Assembly (NCBI GenBank): GCA_965220895.1
Contig: OZ244850.1
Span: forward strand, 1,054,001 to 1,118,000
Length of the DNA: 64,000 nucleotides
DNA from: WTFY01 sp965220895
GTDB taxonomy: Bacteria > Pseudomonadota > Gammaproteobacteria > UBA4575
Reading direction: 5' to 3'
The number at the start of each line of letters is the position of its first letter. Position 1 is the first letter of the stretch. A model generated the notes under the pieces. The model was not told where the DNA came from. It worked only from the letters and a program-made list of their open reading frames with translations, and ran no database searches. A program made the position numbers and the translations under genes. This document shows positions 41,181 through 51,226 of this stretch, one piece after another.

Positions 41181-42722
41181 ATGCAACTGAACCCAACTGA
41201 AATCAGTGAACTGATCCAAAAACGCATCGAGAATTTCGAGGCGGTCGCGCAGGCCCGTACGGAAGGCACCGTAGTGGGCGTCACCGACGGGATCGTGCGC
41301 ATCCACGGGCTGGCCGATGTCATGGCCGGCGAGATGCTGGAGTTTCCGCAGAACACCTTCGGCATGGCCCTGAACCTGGAGCGCGACTCGGTCGGTGCGG
41401 TGGTCCTCGGCGAGTACAAGCACATTACCGAAGGCGACAAGGTATCCTGCACGGGAAGAATCCTGGAGGTGCCGGTCGGCCTCGAACTGCTGGGCCGGGT
41501 GGTGGATTCGCTCGGCAACGGCATTGACGGCAAGGGCCCGGCAGAATGTGCGCAGTCCTCGCCGATCGAGAAGATTGCCCCCGGCGTGATCGAGCGCCAG
41601 TCGGTGAGCGAGCCCGTGCAGACGGGACTGAAGTCCATCGACTCCATGGTGCCGATCGGGCGAGGACAGCGGGAGCTGATCATCGGCGACCGCCAGACCG
41701 GCAAGACGGCGCTGGCCATCGACACCATCATCAACCAGAAGGGCACGGGCATCAAGTGCATCTATGTGGCGATCGGGCAGAAGAACTCCTCGATCGCCAA
41801 CGTGGTCCGCAAGCTCGAGGAGCACGGCGCGATGGAGCATACCGTCGTCGTCGCGGCCAGCGCCTCGGACTCGGCGGCCATGCAGTACATCGCGCCCTAT
41901 TCGGGCTGCGCCATGGGCGAGTACTTCCGTGACTGCGGCGAGGATGCCCTGATCATTTACGATGACCTGACCAAGCAGGCCTGGGCCTATCGCCAGGTGT
42001 CGCTGCTGCTGCGCCGCCCGCCGGGCCGCGAAGCCTATCCGGGCGATGTGTTTTACCTGCATTCGCGACTGCTGGAGCGTGCATCGCGGGTGAATACCGC
42101 GTACGTGGAAGAATTCACCGGCGGTGAAGTGAGCGGGCGTACCGGCTCGCTGACGGCATTGCCGATCATTGAGACGCAGGCCGGGGACGTGTCGGCCTTC
42201 GTGCCCACCAACGTCATCTCGATCACCGATGGCCAGATCTTTCTGGAGTCCGACCTGTTCAACTCGGGATTTCGCCCGGCCATCAACGCGGGCCTGTCGG
42301 TTTCGCGGGTCGGCGGCGCGGCCCAGACCCCGGTGATCAAGAAACTTGGCGGCGGCGTGCGCCTGGCGCTGGCCCAGTACCGCGAGCTGGCTGCATTCTC
42401 CCAGTTTGCTTCCGACCTCGATGAGCAGACCCGCAAGCAGCTTGAGCGCGGGGAGCGGGTCATGGAGCTGATGAAACAGCCCCAGTACACGCCCCTGACG
42501 GTGGCGGACATGGCGGTCTCGCTGTTCGCGGTGGACCGCGGCTACGTCGATGATGTCGAGGTGGGCAAGGTAGTGTCTTTCGAGAAGGCCATGCATGACT
42601 TCATGCGCTCACAGCACGCGGAACTGCTTGAGCAGATCAACCGCAGCGGGGCCTATGACGACGAGATCGAGGCAGGGCTGGCCCGCGCGGTCGAGGATTT
42701 CAAGGCCAGGGGCAGCTGGTAG
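41181..42722 (+). CDS. atpA: F1Fo ATP synthase subunit alpha
   Basis: 513 residues. Walker A is GDRQTGKTALAID; RTGSLTALPIIETQAGD and the arginine finger region PAINAGLSVSRVGGAAQ are intact. Non-catalytic nucleotide site. AGAGG lies upstream of ATG 41181. Confidence 0.98.
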   Translation: MQLNPTEISELIQKRIENFEAVAQARTEGTVVGVTDGIVRIHGLADVMAGEMLEFPQNTFGMALNLERDSVGAVVLGEYKHITEGDKVSCTGRILEVPVGLELLGRVVDSLGNGIDGKGPAECAQSSPIEKIAPGVIERQSVSEPVQTGLKSIDSMVPIGRGQRELIIGDRQTGKTALAIDTIINQKGTGIKCIYVAIGQKNSSIANVVRKLEEHGAMEHTVVVAASASDSAAMQYIAPYSGCAMGEYFRDCGEDALIIYDDLTKQAWAYRQVSLLLRRPPGREAYPGDVFYLHSRLLERASRVNTAYVEEFTGGEVSGRTGSLTALPIIETQAGDVSAFVPTNVISITDGQIFLESDLFNSGFRPAINAGLSVSRVGGAAQTPVIKKLGGGVRLALAQYRELAAFSQFASDLDEQTRKQLERGERVMELMKQPQYTPLTVADMAVSLFAVDRGYVDDVEVGKVVSFEKAMHDFMRSQHAELLEQINRSGAYDDEIEAGLARAVEDFKARGSW

Positions 42723-42734
42723 GACGTCACGACC

Positions 42735-43598
42735 ATGGCGGGCGAGAAAGAAATACGCACGCAGATTGCGAGCATCAAGAACACGCAAAAGATCACCAAG
42801 GCCATGGAAATGGTTGCGGCCAGCAAGATGCGCAAGGCCCAGGACCGCATGAGCGCCACCCGCCCCTACTCGCAGAAGATGCTGAACGTGATCGGGCACC
42901 TGGCCAACGCCCATGTGGAATACCAGCATCCGTTCCTGATCGAGCATGCGGAGGTCAAGCGCGTCGGCTTCATCATCGTCTCGACCGACCGCGGTCTGTG
43001 CGGCGGGCTCAACATCAATGCCTTCAAGGCCGCCCTGAAGGCCATGCAGGACTGGCAGCAGCAAGGCGCGGGCATCGACTTGTGCCTGATCGGTGCCAAG
43101 GGCACGGCTTTTTTCAAGCGCTTTTCGGGCAACATCATCTCGCAGGTCAGCCATCTCGGTGATACGGTACGCATCGACGAGCTGATCGGCACGATCAAGA
43201 CCATGCTGGACGCCTATACCGAGGGCTCGATCGACCGCCTGTTCCTGGTCGAGAACGAATTCGTCAACACCATGACGCAGCGCCCGAAGGTCAGCACGCT
43301 GCTGCCCCTGGTGGCGGAGGACAACGAGGATCTCAAGCATCACTGGGACTACATCTACGAGCCGGATGCCAAGGTGGTGCTGGATGAGTTGCTGCGCCGG
43401 TACATCGAGTCGATCGTCTACCAGAGCGTGGTCGAGAATGTCGCCTGCGAGATGGCGGCACGCATGATTGCCATGAAAAGTGCATCGGACAATGCCGGCG
43501 AGCTGATTGCCGACCTGCAACTGGCGTACAACAAGGCGCGCCAGACAGCCATCACCCAGGAAATATCGGAGATCGTTGGCGGCGCTGCGGCCGTTTGA
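42735..43598 (+). CDS. atpG: F1Fo ATP synthase subunit gamma
   Basis: 287 residues. Rotor shaft: N-terminal EIRTQIASIKNTQKITKAMEM and C-terminal ARQTAITQEISEIVGGAAA are the standard coiled-coil ends, with STDRGLCGGLN between. Confidence 0.97.
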   Translation: MAGEKEIRTQIASIKNTQKITKAMEMVAASKMRKAQDRMSATRPYSQKMLNVIGHLANAHVEYQHPFLIEHAEVKRVGFIIVSTDRGLCGGLNINAFKAALKAMQDWQQQGAGIDLCLIGAKGTAFFKRFSGNIISQVSHLGDTVRIDELIGTIKTMLDAYTEGSIDRLFLVENEFVNTMTQRPKVSTLLPLVAEDNEDLKHHWDYIYEPDAKVVLDELLRRYIESIVYQSVVENVACEMAARMIAMKSASDNAGELIADLQLAYNKARQTAITQEISEIVGGAAAV

Positions 43599-43638
43599 TT
43601 GCAGTGATCCACCAACTACAAGCGAAAGAGGAAATACC

Positions 43639-45015
43639 ATGAGTACGGGTCAAATTGTTGAAATCATCGGCGCCGTGGTGGACGTGGAGTTTGCACGCGA
43701 GGAAGTGCCGAACGTATACGATGCCCTGGTGGTCGACGACCAGAACCTCACCCTGGAGGTCCAGCAGCAACTCGGCGGCGGCATCGCCCGCACGATTGCC
43801 ATGGGCGCCTCGGACGGGCTGCGCCGCGGTCTCGGCGTCACCAACACCCAGGCCCCGATTTCCGTACCGGTCGGCCCCAAGACGCTCGGCCGGGTCATGA
43901 ACGTGCTCGGCGACCCGGTGGACAATGCCGGGGATATCGGTGCCGATTCCAAGATGCCGATTCACCGGGCGCCGCCGAAGTTCGAGGAGCAGGCCAGTGG
44001 CAACGAACTGCTGGAGACCGGTATCAAGGTCATTGACCTGCTGTGCCCGTTTGCCAAGGGCGGCAAGATTGGCCTGTTCGGCGGTGCCGGCTGCGGCAAG
44101 ACCGTCGCCATGATGGAGCTGATCAACAACATCGCGAAGAAACACTCGGGACTTTCGGTATTCGCCGGGGTCGGCGAGCGCACCCGCGAAGGCAACGACT
44201 TCTACTACGAAATGAAGGAAGCGGGAGTACTGGACAAGGTGGCCATGGTCTATGGGCAAATGAACGAGCCGCCGGGCAACCGCCTGCGGGTCGGCCTGAC
44301 GGGCCTGACGATGGCGGAGTATTTCCGCGACGAGGGCCGTGACGTGCTGATGTTCATCGACAACATCTATCGATACACCCTGGCGGGCACCGAGGTTTCC
44401 GCCCTGCTGGGACGCATGCCGTCTGCGGTCGGCTACCAACCCACCCTGGCCGAGGAAATGGGCGCCCTGCAAGAGCGCATCACCTCGACCAGCAGCGGAT
44501 CCATCACCTCGATCCAGGCGGTCTACGTGCCGGCGGACGACCTGACCGACCCGTCGCCCGCGACCACGTTCGCGCACCTCGACGCCACGGTGGTGCTGTC
44601 GCGCCAGGTGGCCGAGCTGGGCATTTACCCGGCGGTGGATCCGCTGGACTCCACCAGCCGCCAGCTGGACCCGCTGGTCATCGGGCAGGAGCATTACGAT
44701 ACGGCACGTGCGGTGCAAAACACACTGCAGCGCTACAAGGAACTCAAGGACATCATTGCCATCCTGGGCATGGACGAGCTGTCCGAGGAGGACAAGCTGG
44801 TGGTGTCCAGGGCGCGCAAGGTGCAGCGCTTCCTGTCACAACCGTTCTCGGTGGCCGAGGTGTTCACCGGTTCGCCTGGCAAGATCGTGTCCCTGCCGGA
44901 TACGATTGCCGGTTTCAAGGCGATCGTTGAAGGTGAGTACGATCACCTGCCGGAGCAGGCGTTCTACATGCAGGGCGGCATCGAGGATGTCATCCAGAAG
45001 GCCGAGGAGTTGTAG
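43639..45015 (+). CDS. atpD: F1Fo ATP synthase subunit beta
   Basis: 458 residues from ATG 43639, with GAGG upstream. Catalytic subunit. Walker A reads GGAGCGKTVAMMELI, where the usual sequence is GGAGVGKT, so a Cys replaces Val in the P-loop. Catalytic Glu in GVGERTREGND and the LLGRMPSAVGYQPTLAEEMG segment are intact. Confidence 0.98.
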   Translation: MSTGQIVEIIGAVVDVEFAREEVPNVYDALVVDDQNLTLEVQQQLGGGIARTIAMGASDGLRRGLGVTNTQAPISVPVGPKTLGRVMNVLGDPVDNAGDIGADSKMPIHRAPPKFEEQASGNELLETGIKVIDLLCPFAKGGKIGLFGGAGCGKTVAMMELINNIAKKHSGLSVFAGVGERTREGNDFYYEMKEAGVLDKVAMVYGQMNEPPGNRLRVGLTGLTMAEYFRDEGRDVLMFIDNIYRYTLAGTEVSALLGRMPSAVGYQPTLAEEMGALQERITSTSSGSITSIQAVYVPADDLTDPSPATTFAHLDATVVLSRQVAELGIYPAVDPLDSTSRQLDPLVIGQEHYDTARAVQNTLQRYKELKDIIAILGMDELSEEDKLVVSRARKVQRFLSQPFSVAEVFTGSPGKIVSLPDTIAGFKAIVEGEYDHLPEQAFYMQGGIEDVIQKAEEL

Positions 45016-45021
45016 CCCGGC

Positions 45022-45444
45022 ATGGCGATGACGCTGCATCTGGACGTGGTGAGCGCTGAAAAGGAGCTCTTTTCCGGCACCGTGTCGGCGGTGTTCGCGC
45101 CGGCCCGAATGGGCGATGTCGGCATCTACCCGCGCCACACTCCCCTGGTGACCAGCCTGCGACCCGGGGAGCTGAAGATCGAGGTGGAGGGCAAGGAAGA
45201 CCAGTACCTGTATGTTTCCGGAGGCATCCTCGAGGTTCAGCCGCACGTGGTCACCGTGCTCTCCGATACCGCCATCCGCGCGGAGGACCTGGATGAAGCC
45301 CAGGCCATGGAAGCCAAGCAGCGGGCCGAAGACGCGTTGCGTGATCAAAAAGGTGACCTGGACGCCGCCAAGGCCCAGGCGGAACTGGCACGTGCCGCCG
45401 AGCAGTTGCGCATGATCGAGCGCATGCGCAAGATGCGGAAATAG
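45022..45444 (+). CDS. atpC: F1Fo ATP synthase subunit epsilon
   Basis: 140 residues. Beta-sandwich N-terminus (LHLDVVSAEKELFSGTVSAVF; PRHTPLVTSLRPGEL) and a two-helix inhibitory C-terminus rich in Ala, Glu and Arg. Last gene of the operon. Confidence 0.96.
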   Translation: MAMTLHLDVVSAEKELFSGTVSAVFAPARMGDVGIYPRHTPLVTSLRPGELKIEVEGKEDQYLYVSGGILEVQPHVVTVLSDTAIRAEDLDEAQAMEAKQRAEDALRDQKGDLDAAKAQAELARAAEQLRMIERMRKMRK

Positions 45445-45591
45445 AATTCGCCACAAGGCCTGTCCGGCCACTGAGCCACGCCCCGCCCGGCTTTTCCCGG
45501 CATTTGATTATTTGTCGCGGGTTTGCAATGGTGCGGGGTAAAATACCGGCCTGCACCGGGTTGGACAGATATTCACGGTCAAGAAGCGTTC

Positions 45592-46959
45592 ATGAAACTG
45601 GAAATCGTCATCCTTGCGGCCGGACAAGGCACGCGCATGCACAGCGATTTGCCCAAGGTGTTGCACCCGCTCGCAGGCAAACCCCTGCTGGGGCATGTGA
45701 TCGAGTGTGCCCGGGCACTGTCACCGCACAATATTCATGTCGTCACCGGCTATGGCACGGAGCAGGTCCGCGACGCGGTGGGCGATGAGGGCATCTGCTG
45801 GCATCTGCAGGAGCAGCAGCAAGGGACCGGGCATGCGGTGCAGCAGGCCTTGCCCGGGCTCGCCGACGAACACGTGGTCCTGGTCCTGTACGGCGATGTC
45901 CCCCTGCTGGAACCTGCCACCCTGCAGCGGCTGCTGCAGGGACTGTCCCGTTGCGAACTGGTATTGCTGACGGCGGAATTCGAGGGTGTGGAGGGCCTGG
46001 GACGGATCGTGCGTGATGCCGAAGGCCGGGTGCTGCGCATCGTCGAGCAGTGCGAGGCCGACCCGGACACCCTGGCCATTCGTGAAATGAATACCGGCGT
46101 GCTGGCCGCGCGTGCCGGACGGCTGAAGCAGTGGCTGGGGCAGGTCGGCAACGACAATACCCAAAAGGAATTCTACCTGACCGACTGTATCGGGCTCGCC
46201 ACCGAAGGCGGGCACCACGTCGAGGCCCTGCTCTGCGAGGACGCCGATACCGCGCTCGGCGTCAATGACAAGGCCCAGCTGGCCACGGCCGAGCGCGCCT
46301 ACCAGCGCCGGGCGGCGCGACGGTTGATGGACCAGGGCGTCACGGTCATGGATCCCGAACGGATCGATGTCCGGGGCGAACTGCAGGTCGGAAGGGATGT
46401 CGAGATCGATGTCAATGCCGTGTTCGAAGGCCAGAACCGCCTCGGCGATGGCGTGCGGATCGGGGCCAACAGCGTGCTGATCAGCACCACCGTCGGCCCC
46501 GGCACCCGGATCCATGCCAGCAGCCATATTGAGGAGGCCGAAATCGGCAGCGAATGCAGCATCGGCCCTTTCGCGCGGATTCGCCCGCAGACCCGCTTGG
46601 GCGACCACGTGAAGGTGGGCAACTTCGTCGAGATCAAGAAATCCGGCATCGGTGCAGGCAGCAAGGTCAACCACCTCAGTTACCTCGGCGATGCCGAGCT
46701 CGGGGTAGGCGTCAATGTCGGGGCAGGTACCATCACCTGCAATTATGACGGTGCCCGCAAACACCGCACGGTCATCAACGACCGCGTGTTCGTCGGTTCC
46801 GATACCCAGCTCGTCGCTCCGGTGGTCGTCGGCGAAGGGGCGACCATCGCGGCCGGCTCGACCATCACCAAGGATGTGCCCGCCGATGTCCTCGCGGTGG
46901 CCCGCAGCAAACAGGTGACCGTGCAGCACTGGAAGCGTCCCGGGAAGGACAAGAGCTAG
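45592..46959 (+). CDS. glmU: Bifunctional GlcNAc-1-P uridylyltransferase / GlcN-1-P acetyltransferase
   Basis: 455 residues from ATG 45592. N-terminal pyrophosphorylase with LAAGQGTRMHSDLPKVLHPL and LYGDVPLL. C-terminal left-handed beta helix with hexapeptide repeats (IGPFARIRPQTRLGDHVKVG, VGAGTITCNYDG, DTQLVAPVVVGEGATIAAGS). Makes UDP-GlcNAc, with glmS right behind it (3 bases). Confidence 0.97.
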   Translation: MKLEIVILAAGQGTRMHSDLPKVLHPLAGKPLLGHVIECARALSPHNIHVVTGYGTEQVRDAVGDEGICWHLQEQQQGTGHAVQQALPGLADEHVVLVLYGDVPLLEPATLQRLLQGLSRCELVLLTAEFEGVEGLGRIVRDAEGRVLRIVEQCEADPDTLAIREMNTGVLAARAGRLKQWLGQVGNDNTQKEFYLTDCIGLATEGGHHVEALLCEDADTALGVNDKAQLATAERAYQRRAARRLMDQGVTVMDPERIDVRGELQVGRDVEIDVNAVFEGQNRLGDGVRIGANSVLISTTVGPGTRIHASSHIEEAEIGSECSIGPFARIRPQTRLGDHVKVGNFVEIKKSGIGAGSKVNHLSYLGDAELGVGVNVGAGTITCNYDGARKHRTVINDRVFVGSDTQLVAPVVVGEGATIAAGSTITKDVPADVLAVARSKQVTVQHWKRPGKDKS

Positions 46960-46962
46960 ATC

Positions 46963-48792
46963 ATGTGCGGAATCGTCGGCGGAATCGCGAACAGGAACAT
47001 CTCTGCTGTCCTGCTTGAAGGCCTGCGCCGCCTGGAGTACCGGGGATACGACTCGGCCGGCATGGCCGTGCTGACCAACGGCTCCATCGAGCGGGTGCGA
47101 AGGCAGGGCAAGGTCAGCGAGCTGGACAAGGCCCTGGACGAGTCCGCCCTCGATGGGCAGCTCGGCATCGCGCACACCCGCTGGGCCACCCACGGCATGC
47201 CTGCCGAATACAATGCGCACCCGCACATCAGCAACGACCGCATTGCCATCGTGCACAACGGCATTATCGAAAATTTCGAGCGGCTCAAGATGCAGCAGAT
47301 CGACCAGGGCTTCAGTTTCGCCTCGGACACCGATACCGAGGTCATCGCCCACCAGATCGTGCTGTACCTGGAGCGCGGGCTGGATCTGTTGGCTGCGGTG
47401 AGGGCCACCGTGAAGGACCTGAAAGGGGCCTACGCCCTGGGGGTGATCGACAACACCGATCCGGAGCGCCTGATCGCCGCACGCAACGGCAGTCCACTCG
47501 TGGTGGGGGTCGGCGAGCAGGAGAACTTCATTGCCTCGGACGTGTACGCCCTGCTGAAAGAGACGCAGGAGTTCGTTTTCCTGGAGGATGGTGACATCGT
47601 GGACATCACGCGTGCCCGGATTCGGGTGTTCAACGAAGATGGAGATGCGGTGGAGCGCAAGTCCAAACGGAGTTCCCTGACCGCGGATGGCGTCGAGAAA
47701 GACGGTTATCCACACTACATGCTCAAGGAAATCTATGAACAGCCGCAGGCCATTGCCGATACGCTGGAAGGGCGGCTGATCAACGGGCGGGTGGCCGAAC
47801 AGATTCTGGGAGCGCGTGCCGACCAGATCCTCAAGCGCACCCGGGCCGTGCAGATTATTGCCTGCGGCAGCAGCTACCATGCCGGAATGATCGCGAAATT
47901 CTGGTTCGAGGAACTGGCAGGGATTCCCTGCTTCATTGACGTCGCCAGCGAGTTTCGCTACCGCAAGCACGTGGTCCAGCCAGGCACCCTGTTCGTGACG
48001 ATTTCCCAGTCCGGCGAGACCGCCGACACCCTGGCCGCACAGCGCCAGGCCCGCCAGGAGGCCTATGCCGGTTCACTGACCATTTGCAATGTTCCGGAAA
48101 GCTCCCTGGTGCGGGAGTCGGACCTGGTGCTGATGACGCATGCCGGGCCGGAAGTCGGTGTGGCCTCCACCAAGGCCTTCACCACCCAGCTGGTCGCCTT
48201 GCTGATGCTGGTGATCAGCGTCGGGCGACACCACGGCATGCAGGATGAGACGGGCAAGCTCCTCGTCGAGCAGCTCGCCAACTTGCCGGCGCGGATCAAC
48301 CGGGTACTGGAGCTGGATGGCGAGATCGAGGCACTGGCGCACCAGTACGGGGACAAGCAGCACGCCCTGTTCCTGGGCCGCGGCATCCATTATCCCATTG
48401 CCAAGGAAGGGGCCTTGAAGCTCAAGGAAGTTTCCTATATCCATGCCGAGGCGTATCCTGCCGGTGAACTCAAGCATGGCCCCATCGCACTGGTGGACGA
48501 CAAGGTTCCGGTCATCGCCGTGGCTCCGAACGATGTTCTGCTGGAGAAACTGAAGTCCAACCTGGAAGAGGTGCGGGCACGTGGCGGTGTGCTGCACGTG
48601 TTTGCCGACGTCGATTCAGGGCTAGAATCCGGTGCCGAGACGATCGGCATCGAAGTGGATGCTCCGGACAATGCGGTGGCCCCCATCATCTTTACCATCC
48701 CCCTGCAGCTTCTCGCCTACCATGTGGCGGTCCTGAAGGGTACCGACGTCGACCAGCCACGCAATCTGGCCAAGTCGGTGACCGTGGAATAG
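46963..48792 (+). CDS. glmS: Glutamine-fructose-6-phosphate aminotransferase (isomerising)
   Basis: 609 residues. Class II glutaminase with the N-terminal nucleophile Cys (MCGIVGGIANRNI), then two SIS domains with CGSSYHAGM and SQSGETADTL, ending NLAKSVTVE. First committed step to amino sugars. Follows glmU directly; no ribozyme leader is possible in the 3-base gap. Confidence 0.98.
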   Translation: MCGIVGGIANRNISAVLLEGLRRLEYRGYDSAGMAVLTNGSIERVRRQGKVSELDKALDESALDGQLGIAHTRWATHGMPAEYNAHPHISNDRIAIVHNGIIENFERLKMQQIDQGFSFASDTDTEVIAHQIVLYLERGLDLLAAVRATVKDLKGAYALGVIDNTDPERLIAARNGSPLVVGVGEQENFIASDVYALLKETQEFVFLEDGDIVDITRARIRVFNEDGDAVERKSKRSSLTADGVEKDGYPHYMLKEIYEQPQAIADTLEGRLINGRVAEQILGARADQILKRTRAVQIIACGSSYHAGMIAKFWFEELAGIPCFIDVASEFRYRKHVVQPGTLFVTISQSGETADTLAAQRQARQEAYAGSLTICNVPESSLVRESDLVLMTHAGPEVGVASTKAFTTQLVALLMLVISVGRHHGMQDETGKLLVEQLANLPARINRVLELDGEIEALAHQYGDKQHALFLGRGIHYPIAKEGALKLKEVSYIHAEAYPAGELKHGPIALVDDKVPVIAVAPNDVLLEKLKSNLEEVRARGGVLHVFADVDSGLESGAETIGIEVDAPDNAVAPIIFTIPLQLLAYHVAVLKGTDVDQPRNLAKSVTVE

Positions 48793-48918
48793 CACCTACG
48801 CTCCCTGCGCCTGGCAAGCAAGTGCCGGGACTGCCTGACGGGGCGGCTCAGGGCTGGAGATTGTCGCTGGATCCTGATATAAATCTGATTGTTTTCTGAT
48901 CAATGATCGATTTTACAA

Positions 48919-49818
48919 ATGATCAAACTGCCTACCGTCAAGCAGCTGCGCTACCTGGTGACCCTGGAAAAATACCTGCATTTCGGCAAGGCCGCCGAGG
49001 CCTGCTTCGTCACCCAGTCCGCCTTCAGCGTGGCCATCAAGGAGCTCGAAAGTCAGTTGAACGTTTCCCTGGTGGATCGCACCAGCCGCAGCGTGACTTT
49101 CACCTCGGTGGGGAAGCTGGTCGCCGAGCAGGCACGCCATGCCCTGTTCGACCTGGAAGGCATCGTCGATATCGCCAAGTCCGTGCAGCAACCCCTGACC
49201 GGACCCCTGAAAATGGGAGTGATCCCGACCATCGCCCCGTTCCTGCTGCCGAAGATCCTGCCGGCGATTCGCAAGCGCTTCCCGAAACTGGAGCTGTACC
49301 TCAAGGAGGAACAGACCAAGAAAATCCATGCCCTGTTGCTGGAAGGGGAACTCGATATCCTTTTGCTGGCGCTGCCGGTCGAACTGACGAACACGGACAC
49401 GGTGTCCCTGTTCACAGATACATTCAAGCTCGCGTACAAGCAGGACACGCGGCTGATCGACCCCCGGGACTTCACGCCCAACAAGCTGAACCAGGGCGTG
49501 ATCCTGCTGCTGGAGGACGGGCACTGTCTGCGCGAGCACGCATTGAGCGCCTGCAACCTGAGCCGGCTGGAGGAAACCAACAAGTTCTCGGCCAGCGGCC
49601 TGTACAGCCTGGTGCAGATGGTGAACAGCGACCTGGGCGTGACCTTCATCCCGCAAATGGCGATCGACGGAGGCCTGCTGGAAAACACCCAGGTGGTCAC
49701 GCAGGACCTGAAGGATCATTCGTACCGTGAAATCGGCCTGGCTTGGAGAAAATCCAGTGTCCGCAAGCAGGAATTCGGCATGCTGGCCGACGTCATCCTG
49801 AAGAGCGTGAAGCCCTAA
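48919..49818 (+). CDS. oxyR: OxyR-type LysR-family redox regulator
   Basis: 299 residues. LysR helix-turn-helix (HFGKAAEACFVTQSAFSVAIKELE) and effector domain. Two cysteines 9 apart in EDGHCLREHALSACNL match the disulfide-forming Cys199/Cys208 of E. coli OxyR, so peroxide sensing is likely. Upstream, TATAAA near 48881 and an AT-rich GATC-containing stretch may be its promoter and autoregulatory site. The stop is followed by a long gene-free region. Confidence 0.88.
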   Translation: MIKLPTVKQLRYLVTLEKYLHFGKAAEACFVTQSAFSVAIKELESQLNVSLVDRTSRSVTFTSVGKLVAEQARHALFDLEGIVDIAKSVQQPLTGPLKMGVIPTIAPFLLPKILPAIRKRFPKLELYLKEEQTKKIHALLLEGELDILLLALPVELTNTDTVSLFTDTFKLAYKQDTRLIDPRDFTPNKLNQGVILLLEDGHCLREHALSACNLSRLEETNKFSASGLYSLVQMVNSDLGVTFIPQMAIDGGLLENTQVVTQDLKDHSYREIGLAWRKSSVRKQEFGMLADVILKSVKP

Positions 49819-50179
49819 GGCCTGAGATCAGGAACCTGCAGTACCCGCACGTGTTGGCGGGCGGCAGGTGAGATGTGATGGTATGCTGGATGGCGGCAAA
49901 GTGCCAAGCGGGAACCCTGGCGCTTCGTCTGCTTCGGCCTTTGGCCGCCTCGTGCGTTCCTTGCAAAGCGGCGATTGGATCGCCCGCCCGCCTTCCGTCG
50001 TCGGTGCTGGCCTTGTCAGGCACCGGCGGCCTGCGGGCGCAGTCCCCCCCGCAGTCATGCGGGTCGGCTGCCGTTCCCTCTCCTTGGGTGACAGTACAGA
50101 GTTCCATTCTTGAAGCCACGATGAAGCAGAATGCCCTGCAAGTGAAATTGATTATTTAGGTCGCAACGATTGATCTTTT
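49819..50179. other. Gene-free region with several hairpins between convergent oxyR and VWA operon
   Basis: No gene is recognised in these 361 bases. GC-rich inverted repeats are CGGCC/GGCCG (49935-49939/49943-49947), GGCGAT/ATCGCC with a 3-base loop (49970-49975/49979-49984), GGTGC/GCACC (50003-50007/50020-50024) and CCCGCA/TGCGGG with a 4-base loop (50048-50053/50058-50063). Without T-runs they do not look like simple terminators. A structured RNA is possible. Confidence 0.4.
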
Positions 50180-51223
50180 CTAAGGATGGGGCTGCTGACG
50201 CAGCGGCACTTGCCGCTGGGGAGTGAAGGAGGCTAGTCCGATGAAGGTGCCCTCGTTTTGTTCGCACAGGGCGCGCATCAGGGTGGCGAAGCGCACGCCG
50301 GTCACCTGCTCGTCCTTGAGCCGGGCGAACTGGATCGGGAATCCGACGGCATGAATGCGCACGTGGCGTCGGCCTTGCAGGTCCTTGCGGTTGATCGCAT
50401 TCACCTCGCGGAGCACGGACTGGATGGAGGGGCCGGTGAATTCGTCGCCGAACACGTACAGGCTGATTTTCTTGTCGTTCGCATGAAACGTTCGGATGGC
50501 TTCCGTGATGCCCTCGACCGGACTGCTGTTGCTGAACGGCTGCCAGGTGCGCAGGCGCTCCAATACCGCCCTGCGCCTTGCCGGGGTGTCCGGAATCCAG
50601 CGACCGGCGTACTGGCGAAACATGTACTCACCCATGTCGTTCATGACCTGCAGGCCCTTGACCGTCGGGTAGGCATCCAGCACCTCGGTGAGCTTTTGTT
50701 CAGCCAGCTCCCAGCCATAGGTGAGCATGCTGCCCGAGGTGTCGATGATGAAAATGATGTACTCGCTGTCCACCGGGATGCCGGCAATCGTCGAATCCTG
50801 CGGTGGCCGGACCAGGGGTTCGCGGGCCTGCAGGCGGAGCATCTCCTCACTCAGCGTCTGGCGGGCACGGGCCAGTTGGCCCTCGATCGTGTTCTGTACC
50901 GCCGCTTCGCCGCGCGCGGCCGAATACCGGCCTTGCACACTCGACAGTTCATCCTGCAGTCGCGCGATGTTCTCGATCTCCTGGGCCACCTGGTGCTTTT
51001 GTCTGACCAGTTCGCGGTTCAGCGCGTGGCTTTGTTCGTGCAGTTCGGACAACTGCACCTGCAGGTCTGCGGCCTGTCGGTCGAGATCTTCGCGGTCTTG
51101 CTCGAAGATCACCGGCTCGGCCGTTTTCGAAAGCACCAGCAGCAGGATCAGCGCACCAAAACCGCAACACACGCAGTCCAGGAAGGACAGGCTGAAGATC
51201 TCGATACCGCGTCGTGGTTTCAT
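50180..51223 (-). CDS. ExbD/MotB-like membrane helix fused to VWA domain (second copy)
   Basis: 347 residues. The N-terminal FSLSFLDCVCCGFGALILLLVL (10-31) is one membrane helix with Asp16 at the place of the proton-channel Asp of ExbD/TolR/MotB. A coiled coil follows (about 40-135), then a von Willebrand factor A domain with the metal site DTSGS (161-165). The topology puts the VWA domain in the periplasm. It is a paralogue of the preceding gene (3-base gap) and the last gene of the nine-gene operon. Binding target unknown. Confidence 0.82.
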   Translation of the reverse strand: MKPRRGIEIFSLSFLDCVCCGFGALILLLVLSKTAEPVIFEQDREDLDRQAADLQVQLSELHEQSHALNRELVRQKHQVAQEIENIARLQDELSSVQGRYSAARGEAAVQNTIEGQLARARQTLSEEMLRLQAREPLVRPPQDSTIAGIPVDSEYIIFIIDTSGSMLTYGWELAEQKLTEVLDAYPTVKGLQVMNDMGEYMFRQYAGRWIPDTPARRRAVLERLRTWQPFSNSSPVEGITEAIRTFHANDKKISLYVFGDEFTGPSIQSVLREVNAINRKDLQGRRHVRIHAVGFPIQFARLKDEQVTGVRFATLMRALCEQNEGTFIGLASFTPQRQVPLRQQPHP

Positions 51224-51226
51224 GCT

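Noticed and set aside
45721..47970. 749-residue minus-strand open frame
   Set aside because: It is antisense to glmU and glmS.
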